A stretch of DNA of 14,078 nt, taken from Aphodosoma sp045658305 (GTDB lineage: Bacteria > Bacteroidota > Bacteroidia > Bacteroidales > Paludibacteraceae). The stretch is taken from positions 1 to 14,078 of the forward strand of contig JAZOUT010000046.1 of NCBI GenBank assembly GCA_045658305.1, read 5' to 3'. The translations under genes and the position numbers were made by a program. The stretch's first letter is position 1. The number at the start of each line of letters is the position of its first letter. Positions 1 to 5,803 of the stretch are shown piece by piece. The notes under the pieces are model-generated. The model ran no database searches. It had not been told where the DNA came from and worked only from the letters and a program-made list of their open reading frames with translations.

Positions 1-232
1 CAACTAATAAATCTAGTTTAAATTCGCCAATTGTTCTATTTTTGTAGGTTACGGTTAAAGGCTTTTGTGATTCAACCTTTAATCCTAAGTCTTCTAATTC
101 AACTATTAATGCATTTTCATATATAGATTCTAAATAGCCTGGCAGAAAATTATCTCTTACTCTATATGCTGCATCTATAATTGTTTTTATTAGTTTTTCT
201 ATATCTATTATTTGGGTATTATAATTTGTCAT
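1..232 (-). CDS. GxxExxY-family protein, 3' end beyond the window
   Basis: This open frame starts at ATG 230-232 and runs off the left edge after 77 codons. The N-terminal part reads as a helix (IEKLIKTIIDAAYRVRD) followed by the signature G32-Y-L-E35-S-I-Y38 that names the GxxExxY family, then YENALIVELEDLGLKV and a beta-rich stretch ending FKLDLLV. The Asp in that last stretch is where family members carry the first acidic residue of a PD-(D/E)xK-like nuclease fold; the E-x-K strand would lie outside the window. Full-length members are usually about 120-130 residues, so a little over half is visible. The cellular role of the family is not established. It is the last visible gene of the minus-strand block, 89 bp after holA. 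I see no strong promoter of the TAnnTTTG type in the 233-321 gap, so it is probably transcribed with holA or from an unrecognised promoter. Family call from motif and overall pattern. Confidence 0.82.
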   Translation of the reverse strand, partial: MTNYNTQIIDIEKLIKTIIDAAYRVRDNFLPGYLESIYENALIVELEDLGLKVESQKPLTVTYKNRTIGEFKLDLLV

Positions 233-321
233 TTTTTTGCTGAGATAAAACTTAGTTTTAGCGAAGTATACGTTATAATAAAATAAATTTGTCTTTATGT
301 CATTCTGTCTAAAAAATAGAT

Positions 322-1344
322 TTAGTGTGTGATTTTGAACATGATTTCGCGGAGTAGGTCGCGTTGAGATGTGCCTGTGTCGCCGAAACCTTTGCTTCGC
401 ACGTCGAGTTCGCGTATGAGGCCTATGGCATAGAGTGTGCGTGCAGAGTTGTAGATTGTGGCTGCGTGTTGGTAGTCTTTTACAAAATATGGATTGATGC
501 CTAATTCAGCAGCTACGTTGGGTTGTGATTTGTCGCGTAACGAGTGGTAGAGCAGTAGGTTAGAGAAGAAGTTGAAGACTACCGTTGTGGTTACTACGAT
601 AGGGTTGTTTTTAGGGTCCTTGGCAAAGTGGTCGATGATGCGGTTGATTTTTAGTATGTCGCGGTCGCCAATGGCTTTGACGAGTTCGAAATTGTTATAG
701 TCTTTAGATATTCCGATGTTGCGTTCGACCATGAGAGAGTCGATGCGACGAGTTTCGTGGTTTTCGAGGAGAATGAGTAGTTTGTCGACTTCGTTTACAA
801 TTTTACTGAGTTGAGTACCAAGGAATTCGGCTAGAAGATTGGCTGCTTTGGGCTCAATGTCGGCATTGTGTTCACGCACGTAGGCTGTAATCCAAGATGG
901 GATTTCGTTGTCGTATTTGCGTTTAGATTCGAACAAGATGCCATTGGCAGCGATATCTTTAACAAATTTTTTGCGGCCATCGACAGAGCCATGTTTGTGG
1001 CATAGTACGATGACGCTTGATGAGAGAGGTTGTTTGAGGTAGGCACTGAGATTGTCGAAATTCTTGATATTTTGAGCTTCGCGTACCATAATGAGTTGAT
1101 ATTGACTCATCATAGGGTAGCGTCGTGCAGCCATAATGATTTCGTCGCAGGTGGTGTCTTTGCCATATAGAAGAGTCATATTAAACTCTTTTTCGTCGTC
1201 GGTGAGCAGATTTTTTTCGATATAGTCGGCAATAAGGTCGATGTAGTAGTCCTCTTCGCCATGTAGGAGATAGATGGGTTTCCAATCGCCTGACTTCATC
1301 TGATTGATTATCTGCTGATATGTTGGTCCTGCTTGTTTTGCCAT
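322..1344 (-). CDS. holA: DNA polymerase III subunit delta (HolA)
   Basis: HolA is the clamp-loader wrench: in the pentameric clamp-loader complex it binds the DnaN sliding clamp and opens it for loading onto primed DNA. The 340-residue product is about the usual length for the family (E. coli delta is 343). The N-terminus has the typical strand-loop KPIYLLHGEEDYYID (about residues 22-36), which replaces a working Walker A motif because delta does not hydrolyse ATP. It continues through a diverged AAA+ domain and ends in an all-helical collar domain whose last helix (SQRDLLREIMFKI) matches the family's C-terminus. The start ATG 1342-1344 leads straight into the conserved region. The gene lies 69 bp downstream of the AMP nucleosidase gene in the same direction, and the gap contains a heptad repeat tract (1354-1381) starting 9 bp upstream of the ATG. 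No clear terminator follows. Confidence 0.93.
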   Translation of the reverse strand: MAKQAGPTYQQIINQMKSGDWKPIYLLHGEEDYYIDLIADYIEKNLLTDDEKEFNMTLLYGKDTTCDEIIMAARRYPMMSQYQLIMVREAQNIKNFDNLSAYLKQPLSSSVIVLCHKHGSVDGRKKFVKDIAANGILFESKRKYDNEIPSWITAYVREHNADIEPKAANLLAEFLGTQLSKIVNEVDKLLILLENHETRRIDSLMVERNIGISKDYNNFELVKAIGDRDILKINRIIDHFAKDPKNNPIVVTTTVVFNFFSNLLLYHSLRDKSQPNVAAELGINPYFVKDYQHAATIYNSARTLYAIGLIRELDVRSKGFGDTGTSQRDLLREIMFKITH

Positions 1345-1353
1345 AAATATAAT

Positions 1354-1381
1354 TTGAAAGTTAAAATTTGAAAGTTGAAAG
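1354..1381. repeat. Heptad tract upstream of holA
   Basis: Four back-to-back 7-bp units on the plus strand: TTGAAAG, TTAAAAT, TTGAAAG, TTGAAAG. On the holA sense strand this is a CTTTCAA-type pyrimidine-rich leader placed just before the start codon. The same TTGAAAG unit recurs upstream of dnaE. Confidence 0.85.
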
Positions 1382-1413
1382 TTTATGCTGAATAGTAACT
1401 TTCAATTCTGATA

Positions 1414-2187
1414 TTATTCGTAGCGAAGGTGTTTGATTGTGCGAGAGTTGTGTTGTAGGCTTGAGAGGGCTTTGATGCCGATAGTTAGGTGTTCGTCTAC
1501 GAAGTTTTGAGTTACGTGTTTGTCGGATTCTTCGGTTTTGATGCCTTCGGGGTGCATAGGCATGTCGCTGACGAGAAGGAGTGCGCCTGTTGGTATTGCA
1601 TTGTGGAATCCGACAGTGAAGAGAGTGGCAGTTTCCATGTCGATGGCTATACTACGCACGGCTTTTAGGTGTTGTTTGAATTCATCGTCGTGTTCCCAAA
1701 CGCGTCGGTTGGTAGTGAAGACGGTACCTGTCCAATAGTCTTTGCCAAAGTCGCGGATGTTGGAGCTGACGGCACGTTGAAGGTTGAATGCGGGTAGGGC
1801 AGGTACCTCGGGTGGGAAGTAGTCGTTGGATGTACCTTCGCCTCGAATGGCGGCACTTGGGAGGATGTAGTCGCCGACATGGTTTTTGTCTTTTAGTCCA
1901 CCGCATTTGCCGAGGAATAAGACAGCCTTTGGATGTATTGCACTGAGGAGGTCCATGATGAGAGCGGCGTTGGGTGAACCCATGCCGAAGTTGATAATAG
2001 TGATACCATTAGCACTTGCGGAGAGCATATTGCCATCGCGACCCATGATTTCAACGCCAAATTTTTCGGCAAAAAGTTCGATGTAGTTGTTGAAGTTGGT
2101 AAGTAATATATATGGAGTGAATTGGTCGAGAGGACGTTTAGTGTAGCGAACTAACCAATTTTCTACTATTTCGGTTTTTGTTTTCAT
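1414..2187 (-). CDS. amn: AMP nucleosidase (short Bacteroidota form)
   Basis: The enzyme cleaves AMP with water to adenine and ribose 5-phosphate, a purine salvage and AMP-level control step. The product is 257 residues from the chosen start: the catalytic phosphorylase-like (PNP_UDP_1) domain without the regulatory N-terminal domain of the long proteobacterial Amn. Visible signatures are ILLTNFNNYIE near the N-terminus, the phosphate/ribose-site segment IINFGMGSPNAA, VLFLGKCGG, the conserved GEGTSNDYFPPEVPALP, the ribose-binding IDMETAT (Met184-Glu185) and LLVSDMP with the likely catalytic Asp208. I chose ATG 2185-2187 (MKTKTE...) over an in-frame ATG 7 codons upstream, because the family starts here and the upstream codons fall in a heptad repeat tract. 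It follows the HsdR_N-like gene by 30 bp and precedes holA, so it is very likely cotranscribed with them. The name amn is used by function; the protein is not a full-length Amn. Confidence 0.9.
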   Translation of the reverse strand: MKTKTEIVENWLVRYTKRPLDQFTPYILLTNFNNYIELFAEKFGVEIMGRDGNMLSASANGITIINFGMGSPNAALIMDLLSAIHPKAVLFLGKCGGLKDKNHVGDYILPSAAIRGEGTSNDYFPPEVPALPAFNLQRAVSSNIRDFGKDYWTGTVFTTNRRVWEHDDEFKQHLKAVRSIAIDMETATLFTVGFHNAIPTGALLLVSDMPMHPEGIKTEESDKHVTQNFVDEHLTIGIKALSSLQHNSRTIKHLRYE

Positions 2188-2195
2188 GTTTTTTA

Positions 2196-2216
2196 GGTTA
2201 ACGGTCAACAGTCTAT
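2196..2216. repeat. Heptad tract upstream of AMP nucleosidase
   Basis: Three 7-bp units fill most of the 30-bp gap: GGTTAAC, GGTCAAC, AGTCTAT. It is short and degenerate, but in phase and in the same position relative to the start codon as the other tracts in the window. Confidence 0.55.
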
Positions 2217-2217
2217 A

Positions 2218-2691
2218 TTAGTTTTTGATTATTAGTTCATTGTATTTGGGCCATTGCTCTGCGAAGATGTATTTGCGGTTTTCGAAATCGACTTTGCATA
2301 GAAGGTGTTGTAGTCCGTTGCTGACAATGAGGTAAGGGACGCGGAGTTGTAGGTTGTAGGTGGCTATTTGGTCGAATACTCGTTGAGTGATGGCTACGTC
2401 GGTACGTTTGTATTCGATGATTATTAGAGGATTGCCGTAGTCGTCGTAGATGATGGAGTCGCACCGTTTGGAAAGTCCGTTATAGTTGATAGTTACTTCG
2501 TTGGCTATGCGAGACATAGGAGCTTCGAGTGTGTCGGATATGTATATGATTGTGTTTTGCCTAACCCATTCTTCAGGTGTGAGAACGAGCCATTTGCCTC
2601 TTATAGAGTCAAATATTTGCAACTGTTCATTTTGCTTGCGTAGACGAATTCGGTCGCTATAGTCGGGCATGTTTAACAATTCATAATTCAT
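2218..2691 (-). CDS. Stand-alone HsdR N-terminal-domain protein (PD-(D/E)xK fold)
   Basis: The 157-residue protein matches the family annotated as type I restriction enzyme R protein N-terminus (HSDR_N). It has the nuclease-like fold only, with no helicase domain and no HsdM or HsdS gene nearby. Visible motifs are LTPEEWVRQ (residues 38-46), ANE with Glu64, KRCDSIIYD with Asp78, the E93-Y-K95 strand of the PD-(D/E)xK site, then ITQRVFDQIATYN and YLIVSNGLQH. All catalytic-type residues are therefore present. Proteins of this size are found widely in Bacteroidales beside housekeeping genes; their function is not known and they are probably not part of a restriction system. The gene sits between DUF4290 (66 bp upstream) and AMP nucleosidase (30 bp downstream), all co-directional. 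The start at 2689-2691 is the first ATG; an internal ATG at codon 8 is possible, since related proteins often begin close to this point. Confidence 0.85.
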   Translation of the reverse strand: MNYELLNMPDYSDRIRLRKQNEQLQIFDSIRGKWLVLTPEEWVRQNTIIYISDTLEAPMSRIANEVTINYNGLSKRCDSIIYDDYGNPLIIIEYKRTDVAITQRVFDQIATYNLQLRVPYLIVSNGLQHLLCKVDFENRKYIFAEQWPKYNELIIKN

Positions 2692-2702
2692 ATTATAGAT
2701 TT

Positions 2703-2737
2703 TTAATAGCGAGTAGTTAGTAGTTGGGAGTGATAAT
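2703..2737. repeat. Heptad tract upstream of the HsdR_N-like gene, with a small inverted repeat
   Basis: Five in-phase 7-bp units: TTAATAG, CGAGTAG, TTAGTAG, TTGGGAG, TGATAAT. GCGAGTA at 2709-2715 pairs perfectly with TACTCGC at 2748-2754, so part of the tract could fold into a 7-bp stem with a long loop. No U-tract follows on either strand, so I do not call it a terminator. Confidence 0.75.
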
Positions 2738-2757
2738 AGTTTATCGTTACTCGCGTA

Positions 2758-3312
2758 CTATTTTTTGTTTTTGTTGTTTTTCTTGTTTTGGATGTCTTGG
2801 AGTTTTATGTTTTTGTTGCGGAGGTCGATTTTGCCATTGCTGAGACGATGTAGGTCGTCGAGGATTATTTCGTCGTTGATAACTTCTTGATTGTAGGTAT
2901 TGTAGCAACGCTTCATGAAGTTGGCAATGATAATGAGTAATTGTTGGTTGTTTAGTATGGTTTGGTCGGCAGAGATGCGTGTGATGAAATTGTCGATGAA
3001 GCGTCCATAGTGGCGTTCGCGTATTTGATAGTCGGGTAGAGGAATAGCTTCGGGAGTAGGGTGGATTTCTTCTGCTGGAGTGATTTCGAATGGATAGTCG
3101 ATGTCTAATTCGAAATTAGACATTAGAGCGAGGTGGTCCCAAAGTTTGTGTTGAAAGGCTTCGTTGTCACGTAGATAAGGGAATAGATTGCCCATGCAAT
3201 TGATTATGCTACGAGCGCAACGATTACGTTCGTTTCGGTCTTCGATTTTCATGGCAATTTCTACCATGTTTTGTATATTGCGTCCGTATTCGGGAAGGAT
3301 AAGTTCTTTCAT
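2758..3312 (-). CDS. DUF4290 family protein
   Basis: A 184-residue protein of the DUF4290 family, which is confined to Bacteroidota and has no assigned function. The recognisable parts are the N-terminal LPEYGRNIQNMV, the helix with RNRCARSIINCMGNLFP, a middle segment HKLWDHLALMSNFELDIDYPFEI, and YGRFIDNFI followed by a helix LLIIIANFMKRCYNTYN. The protein looks soluble and mostly helical, with no signal peptide or membrane segment. It ends in a lysine/asparagine-rich tail (IQNKKNNKNKK) that may contact nucleic acid, which is inference only. It lies 70 bp after tsaB and 66 bp before the HsdR_N-like gene in one transcription unit. The start ATG 3310-3312 is directly preceded by a heptad tract and gives the family's normal N-terminus. 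Confidence 0.88.
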   Translation of the reverse strand: MKELILPEYGRNIQNMVEIAMKIEDRNERNRCARSIINCMGNLFPYLRDNEAFQHKLWDHLALMSNFELDIDYPFEITPAEEIHPTPEAIPLPDYQIRERHYGRFIDNFITRISADQTILNNQQLLIIIANFMKRCYNTYNQEVINDEIILDDLHRLSNGKIDLRNKNIKLQDIQNKKNNKNKK

Positions 3313-3315
3313 TAG

Positions 3316-3350
3316 TTAGGAGTTAGGAATGAGGAGTTAGGAGTTAATAG
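3316..3350. repeat. Heptad tract upstream of the DUF4290 gene
   Basis: Five in-phase units on the plus strand: TTAGGAG, TTAGGAA, TGAGGAG, TTAGGAG, TTAATAG. The first unit begins 3 bp beyond the start codon. On the mRNA the tract reads CTCCTAA-like, so it is the complement of a Shine-Dalgarno-type sequence, not one itself. Confidence 0.88.
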
Positions 3351-3358
3351 TAATAATT

Positions 3359-3379
3359 GTGCATTATGCATTGTGTATT
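3359..3379. repeat. GTGCATT heptad tract between tsaB and DUF4290
   Basis: Three units, GTGCATT, ATGCATT, GTGTATT, lie between the tsaB stop codon and the neighbouring TTAGGAG tract. The same GTGCATT unit is repeated inside the MBOAT gene at 12421-12447. Confidence 0.7.
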
Positions 3380-3382
3380 GTT

Positions 3383-4051
3383 TTAATTCTTTTGTGGTGT
3401 ATAGAACTCTTTGAGGTAGAAAGGTTCGTAGTAGGCTACGTCTTCGAATTGGTTGTTGAGGTATGCCTTTTCGGCGAGTTCGACCATCATATTTGCGATT
3501 GGTTTGATAGTTGTGTCGAAGTGAGCATTAGGGTTTTGGATTACTTTTGAACATTTTTCTGCACCATTGCCACAGAAATATATAGGGTGATTGATATCAG
3601 AGAAGCTGTTTTCGTCGATGATTTTTGCTTCGGCTGGAGAAATTTGATTGAGTGCGTAATCGTACATGGCAGTGTAGACTTCCATGCGACGAGCATCAAT
3701 AAGAGGACAGATTATAATATTCGCAGGTTCGGTTTGTTTAAATGCAGTAGCGATGACTTTGAGAGTGTCGATAGCAATTAGTTTACAACCGAGAGCATAG
3801 CAAAGACCTTTGGCTGTAGATACACCTATACGGAGACCAGTGTATGAACCAGGTCCACCGCTAACGGCTACGGCATCGAGTGTTATATTTTTTTCTTTTA
3901 GAAGTTTCATTGCAGCTTCAACGTAGAGGGGTAGATGTGTGGCATGTTGCATTGCTTCGTTGCTCATTTGTGAGTTGATGATTTTGCCATCGCAAGCAAT
4001 AGTTACGCTACAGATTTCGGCTGAAGTTTCGATTAGTAATATATTTGCCAT
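3383..4051 (-). CDS. tsaB: tRNA threonylcarbamoyladenosine biosynthesis protein TsaB
   Basis: TsaB is the non-catalytic ASKHA-fold partner of TsaD. With TsaE they transfer the threonylcarbamoyl group onto A37 of ANN-decoding tRNAs (t6A) in the cytoplasm. The 222-residue protein is of usual length. The N-terminal strand ILLIETSAEICSVTIA (residues 4-19) is the ASKHA phosphate-loop equivalent. The family hallmark SGGPGSYTGLRIG (residues 64-76) is intact and is followed by STAKGLCYALGCKLIAIDTL. The degenerate C-terminal half, including the CPLIDARRMEVYTAMYD segment, is also typical. It is the first gene of the minus-strand block that runs through DUF4290, HsdR_N, AMP nucleosidase and holA. A Bacteroidota-type promoter lies 68-98 bp upstream of the start (4119-4149). 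The leader between promoter and ATG shows only a weak 7-bp periodicity (4064-4090, with one 6-bp unit). Confidence 0.95.
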   Translation of the reverse strand: MANILLIETSAEICSVTIACDGKIINSQMSNEAMQHATHLPLYVEAAMKLLKEKNITLDAVAVSGGPGSYTGLRIGVSTAKGLCYALGCKLIAIDTLKVIATAFKQTEPANIIICPLIDARRMEVYTAMYDYALNQISPAEAKIIDENSFSDINHPIYFCGNGAEKCSKVIQNPNAHFDTTIKPIANMMVELAEKAYLNNQFEDVAYYEPFYLKEFYTPQKN

Positions 4052-4118
4052 TTTTGAAAAAATGTATAGGGTTAGAGTATAGAGTTTACAGGGGGGAATT
4101 TATTTTTGCAGTATTTTG

Positions 4119-4149
4119 CAAAGTTACAAAAATTAGGTTGAAAGAACAA
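4119..4149 (-). promoter_or_regulatory. Promoter for the tsaB block
   Basis: On the minus strand TTG (4147-4149) is followed by exactly 20 bases and then TAACTTTG (4119-4126). This matches the Bacteroidota primary-sigma consensus TTTG / TAnnTTTG. Transcription would start near 4112, giving a leader of about 60 nt before tsaB. Confidence 0.78.
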
Positions 4150-4174
4150 TGAAAAACAAAAAAATATTGAAAAA

Positions 4175-4206
4175 TTTGGTAGTTTCGTTTTTTATTTCTA
4201 AATTTG
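4175..4206 (+). promoter_or_regulatory. Promoter for the sigma-factor gene
   Basis: TTTG at 4175-4178, 20 bases, then TAAATTTG at 4199-4206: a full match to the Bacteroidota promoter form. The expected start is near 4213, leaving a leader of about 110 nt that contains a heptad tract. It is divergent from the tsaB promoter, with 25 bp between the outer boxes. Confidence 0.78.
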
Positions 4207-4260
4207 CACCACGAAATCAAACATTTATTGCCTATAAGAGAAAAACTACCATTATTTTAA

Positions 4261-4288
4261 TTGAGAATTGAAAATTGAGAAATGAGAA
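4261..4288. repeat. Heptad tract in the sigma-factor leader
   Basis: Four in-phase units: TTGAGAA, TTGAAAA, TTGAGAA, ATGAGAA. The tract ends 37 bp before the start codon. Its unit TTGAGAA is, on the opposite strand and in another register, the AATTCTC unit found upstream of the MBOAT gene. Confidence 0.82.
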
Positions 4289-4325
4289 ATCATTTTTTGT
4301 TTTTGGTTTGTTTATTTGTTAAGAT

Positions 4326-4937
4326 ATGGCAGTTATTAAGAATAATTTCACTGATGAGGAGTTGGTGATTAGTTTTGCAAATGGCGATAATGGTGCGTTT
4401 GAGTCTCTTTTGATGCGTCATAAAGACAAGGTGTACACTTATATATTCAATATAGTGCGTGAACACAGCATCGCCGATGATATTTTCCAAGATACGTTTA
4501 TAAAAGTGATTACGACTATCAAGCAAGGTCGTTATTATGATGCGGGCAATAAGTTCGTGGGATGGCTTATGCGTATTGCTCATAATCAGACGATTGATTA
4601 TTATCGTCGTTTGGCGTTGGATAAAGAGATTTCGAATGACGGTTACGAGGTTGATTTGTTCAATGAGGTGAGTTTGTATGATTATTCAGTGCAAGATATG
4701 ATTGAACGAGAGGAGGCGTTGCGTGATATAGAGATGTTGATTTCGATGTTGCCTGATGACCAGCAGAGGATTGTGATGATGCGATATTATCAGGATTTAT
4801 CGTTTAAAGAGATAGCTGATTTAGAGCATATTTCGATAAATACGGCTCTTGGGCGCATGCGTTATGCGTTGATAAATATGCGCAAGAATGCACAGAGATA
4901 TAATTTAGTGCGTGATTTGGAGAAAATATTTGATTAA
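4326..4937 (+). CDS. RNA polymerase sigma factor, sigma-70 family, ECF-like
   Basis: A 203-residue two-domain sigma factor that would direct core RNA polymerase to a subset of promoters. Region 2 spans about residues 25-95, with the core-binding and promoter-melting helices DDIFQDTFIKVITTIKQGRY and FVGWLMRIAHNQTIDYYRR. Region 4 spans about residues 135-187, with LPDDQQRIVMMRYYQDLSFKEIA and the recognition helix around SINTALGRMRYALINMR. Regions 1 and 3 are absent, as in ECF sigmas. This subtype, with the SFKEIA and INTALGRMRYA segments, is widely conserved in Bacteroidales and appears to be a housekeeping ECF member. I see no FecR-like anti-sigma gene next to it, which sets it apart from SusC/D-linked ECF sigmas. 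It is monocistronic: own promoter 120-151 bp upstream, terminator at 5013-5060. Its target regulon cannot be read from the window. Confidence 0.93.
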   Translation: MAVIKNNFTDEELVISFANGDNGAFESLLMRHKDKVYTYIFNIVREHSIADDIFQDTFIKVITTIKQGRYYDAGNKFVGWLMRIAHNQTIDYYRRLALDKEISNDGYEVDLFNEVSLYDYSVQDMIEREEALRDIEMLISMLPDDQQRIVMMRYYQDLSFKEIADLEHISINTALGRMRYALINMRKNAQRYNLVRDLEKIFD

Positions 4938-5012
4938 TGAAAAAGAGGGAGTGTTTGAATTAAGATGCACGTTTTTTGAAATTTTATAGATTGTAGATTT
5001 AGATAGGATTGA

Positions 5013-5060
5013 GTCCATTTTTGAAGCTTTTTTAGTTTTCGAAAATGGGCTTTATTTTTT
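5013..5060 (+). terminator. Rho-independent terminator of the sigma-factor gene
   Basis: CCATTTTTGAA (5015-5025) pairs with TTCGAAAATGG (5038-5048) with one T-G pair. The stem extends to 5013/5050 at its base and is followed by TTTATTTTTTT. It lies 75 bp after the sigma stop codon. Confidence 0.78.
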
Positions 5061-5217
5061 TGTTTTTAATTGATTTTTATGTATTTTATTTTGTTTTATA
5101 GAGTTGTATGTGAGCAAGATGTGAGTAAACAGCTCCGAAGTAGAGTGACATTTTTTGATAAGGAGCAGAGTGTAGGGAGGAAGGTGTAAGGATGCTCGTG
5201 GATTGCTTTATAGTATG

Positions 5218-5266
5218 TTTATCCTATATTTATTATATATTTATCCTATATTTATCCTATATTTAT
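5218..5266. repeat. 11-bp tandem repeat
   Basis: Four complete units and a partial fifth of TTTATCCTATA: 5218-5228 exact, 5229-5239 as TTTATTATATA, 5240-5250 exact, 5251-5261 exact, then TTTAT before the sequence diverges. Its period differs from the 7-bp tracts elsewhere, and it lies next to no start codon. Confidence 0.85.
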
Positions 5267-5304
5267 GGTATGTTGTAGTTAGGGAGAGGGTTGGGTTCTT
5301 TGTC

Positions 5305-5460
5305 ATTTTAGTTGAAAATATTATTTTAACTACTTATTTTAACGCCCTCGGCCTTCGTCTCCTCCCCCTAAGACAGGGGGACAATATTGGGGTTGCCTCT
5401 GTTTTTTGCGCATTTTTTGGAGTATAAGATGGATATTAAAATGAATGATTTCAACTAAAT
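5305..5460. mobile_element. MITE-like element with imperfect inverted ends
   Basis: The left end (from about 5305, TTTAGTTGAAAATATT...ATTTTAAC) and the right end (5434-5459, read on the opposite strand as TTTAGTTGAAATCATT...) form an imperfect inverted repeat of about 25 bp around a 100-bp core. The core is unlike its surroundings: GC-rich CGCCCTCGGCCTTCGTC followed by a hairpin CCCCC(5364-5368)-TAAGACA-GGGGG(5376-5380). There is no transposase frame inside, so it would be a non-autonomous element. I see no clear target-site duplication, and the element could instead be a structured intergenic repeat. Confidence 0.55.
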
Positions 5461-5479
5461 TGAAGAAGAACCGAGGGTT

Positions 5480-5521
5480 GGGAATGGGGAATGAGGAGTG
5501 AGGAATGAGAAATGGAGAATG
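5480..5521. repeat. Purine-only heptad tract in the non-coding region
   Basis: Six in-phase units: GGGAATG, GGGAATG, AGGAGTG, AGGAATG, AGAAATG, GAGAATG. It is the richest G tract of the heptad set and starts 20 bp past the MITE-like element. Unlike the others it precedes no clear gene; a 41-codon frame opens in its fifth unit (5512-5637). Confidence 0.88.
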
Positions 5522-5700
5522 GGAAAAATGATATTCTGAAACGCTACGTTGATTCATGGGAGTCTGTTTTGCAACTGATTTGGGCTAGATGTTCTGGATG
5601 GATTAGACGTTTAGGTTTTCTATATTTTGTGCTTTGATGGGCAATTGGATGCACGAGATGTATGTTTTTATTGATGAGTAGTATCGTTTTGAGAGGAGAG

Positions 5701-5766
5701 TTTTTAACTAAATTGATGAAGAATTGAGGTCTTTGGCGTGATATTTGATGTTTTTTAGTTGAAATG
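5701..5766. repeat. Second copy of the element-end repeat
   Basis: AACTAAATTGATGAAGAA at 5706-5723 and the following TTGAGG repeat 5453-5476 with 21 of 24 bases identical. The block closes with TTTAGTTGAAAT (5755-5766), the exact reverse complement of ATTTCAACTAAA at 5448-5459. The 66-bp block therefore has its own inverted ends and stops 1 bp before the promoter of the small RNA. Confidence 0.65.
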
Positions 5767-5767
5767 C

Positions 5768-5798
5768 TTGTGGATTTGAAAAATAATTTCTACCTTTG
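5768..5798 (+). promoter_or_regulatory. Promoter of the structured RNA
   Basis: TTG (5768-5770), exactly 20 bases, then TACCTTTG (5791-5798). This is the Bacteroidota consensus with the same spacing as the tsaB and sigma promoters. The predicted start is about 5804. Confidence 0.8.
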
Positions 5799-5803
5799 CG
5801 GTG

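Larger units (their letters stand above)
4938..5767. other. Repeat-rich non-coding region
   Basis: This 830-bp stretch has no convincing protein gene on either strand. It holds, in order, the terminator of the sigma gene, a plain AT-rich section (about 5068-5217) in which I see nothing specific, an 11-bp tandem repeat, a MITE-like element, a heptad tract, and a second copy of the element's end sequences. The short frames across it mostly translate repeats (for example the tyrosine/leucine-rich frame over 5203-5300) and resemble nothing I recognise. Confidence 0.6.

Noticed and set aside
2188..2208. Longer AMP nucleosidase start at 2206-2208
   Set aside because: The extra seven codons are made of heptad repeat sequence and the family begins at the MKTK start, 2185-2187.
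2218..2691. Restriction-modification system
   Set aside because: Only the N-terminal nuclease-like domain is present; there is no helicase/translocase, methylase or specificity gene in the window.
3316..3350. TTAGGAG units as Shine-Dalgarno sites
   Set aside because: The gene behind them is on the minus strand, where the units read CTCCTAA, the complement of an SD sequence.
5203..5427. Plus-strand frame of 74 codons rich in Tyr, Leu and Ile
   Set aside because: It translates the 11-bp tandem array and the MITE-like core; there is no family resemblance and no credible ribosome binding site.
5339..5557. Minus-strand frame of 72 codons
   Set aside because: It reads through the heptad tract (giving a repetitive HSPFLIPHSSFPIP peptide) and the GC-rich element core, so it is a repeat artefact.
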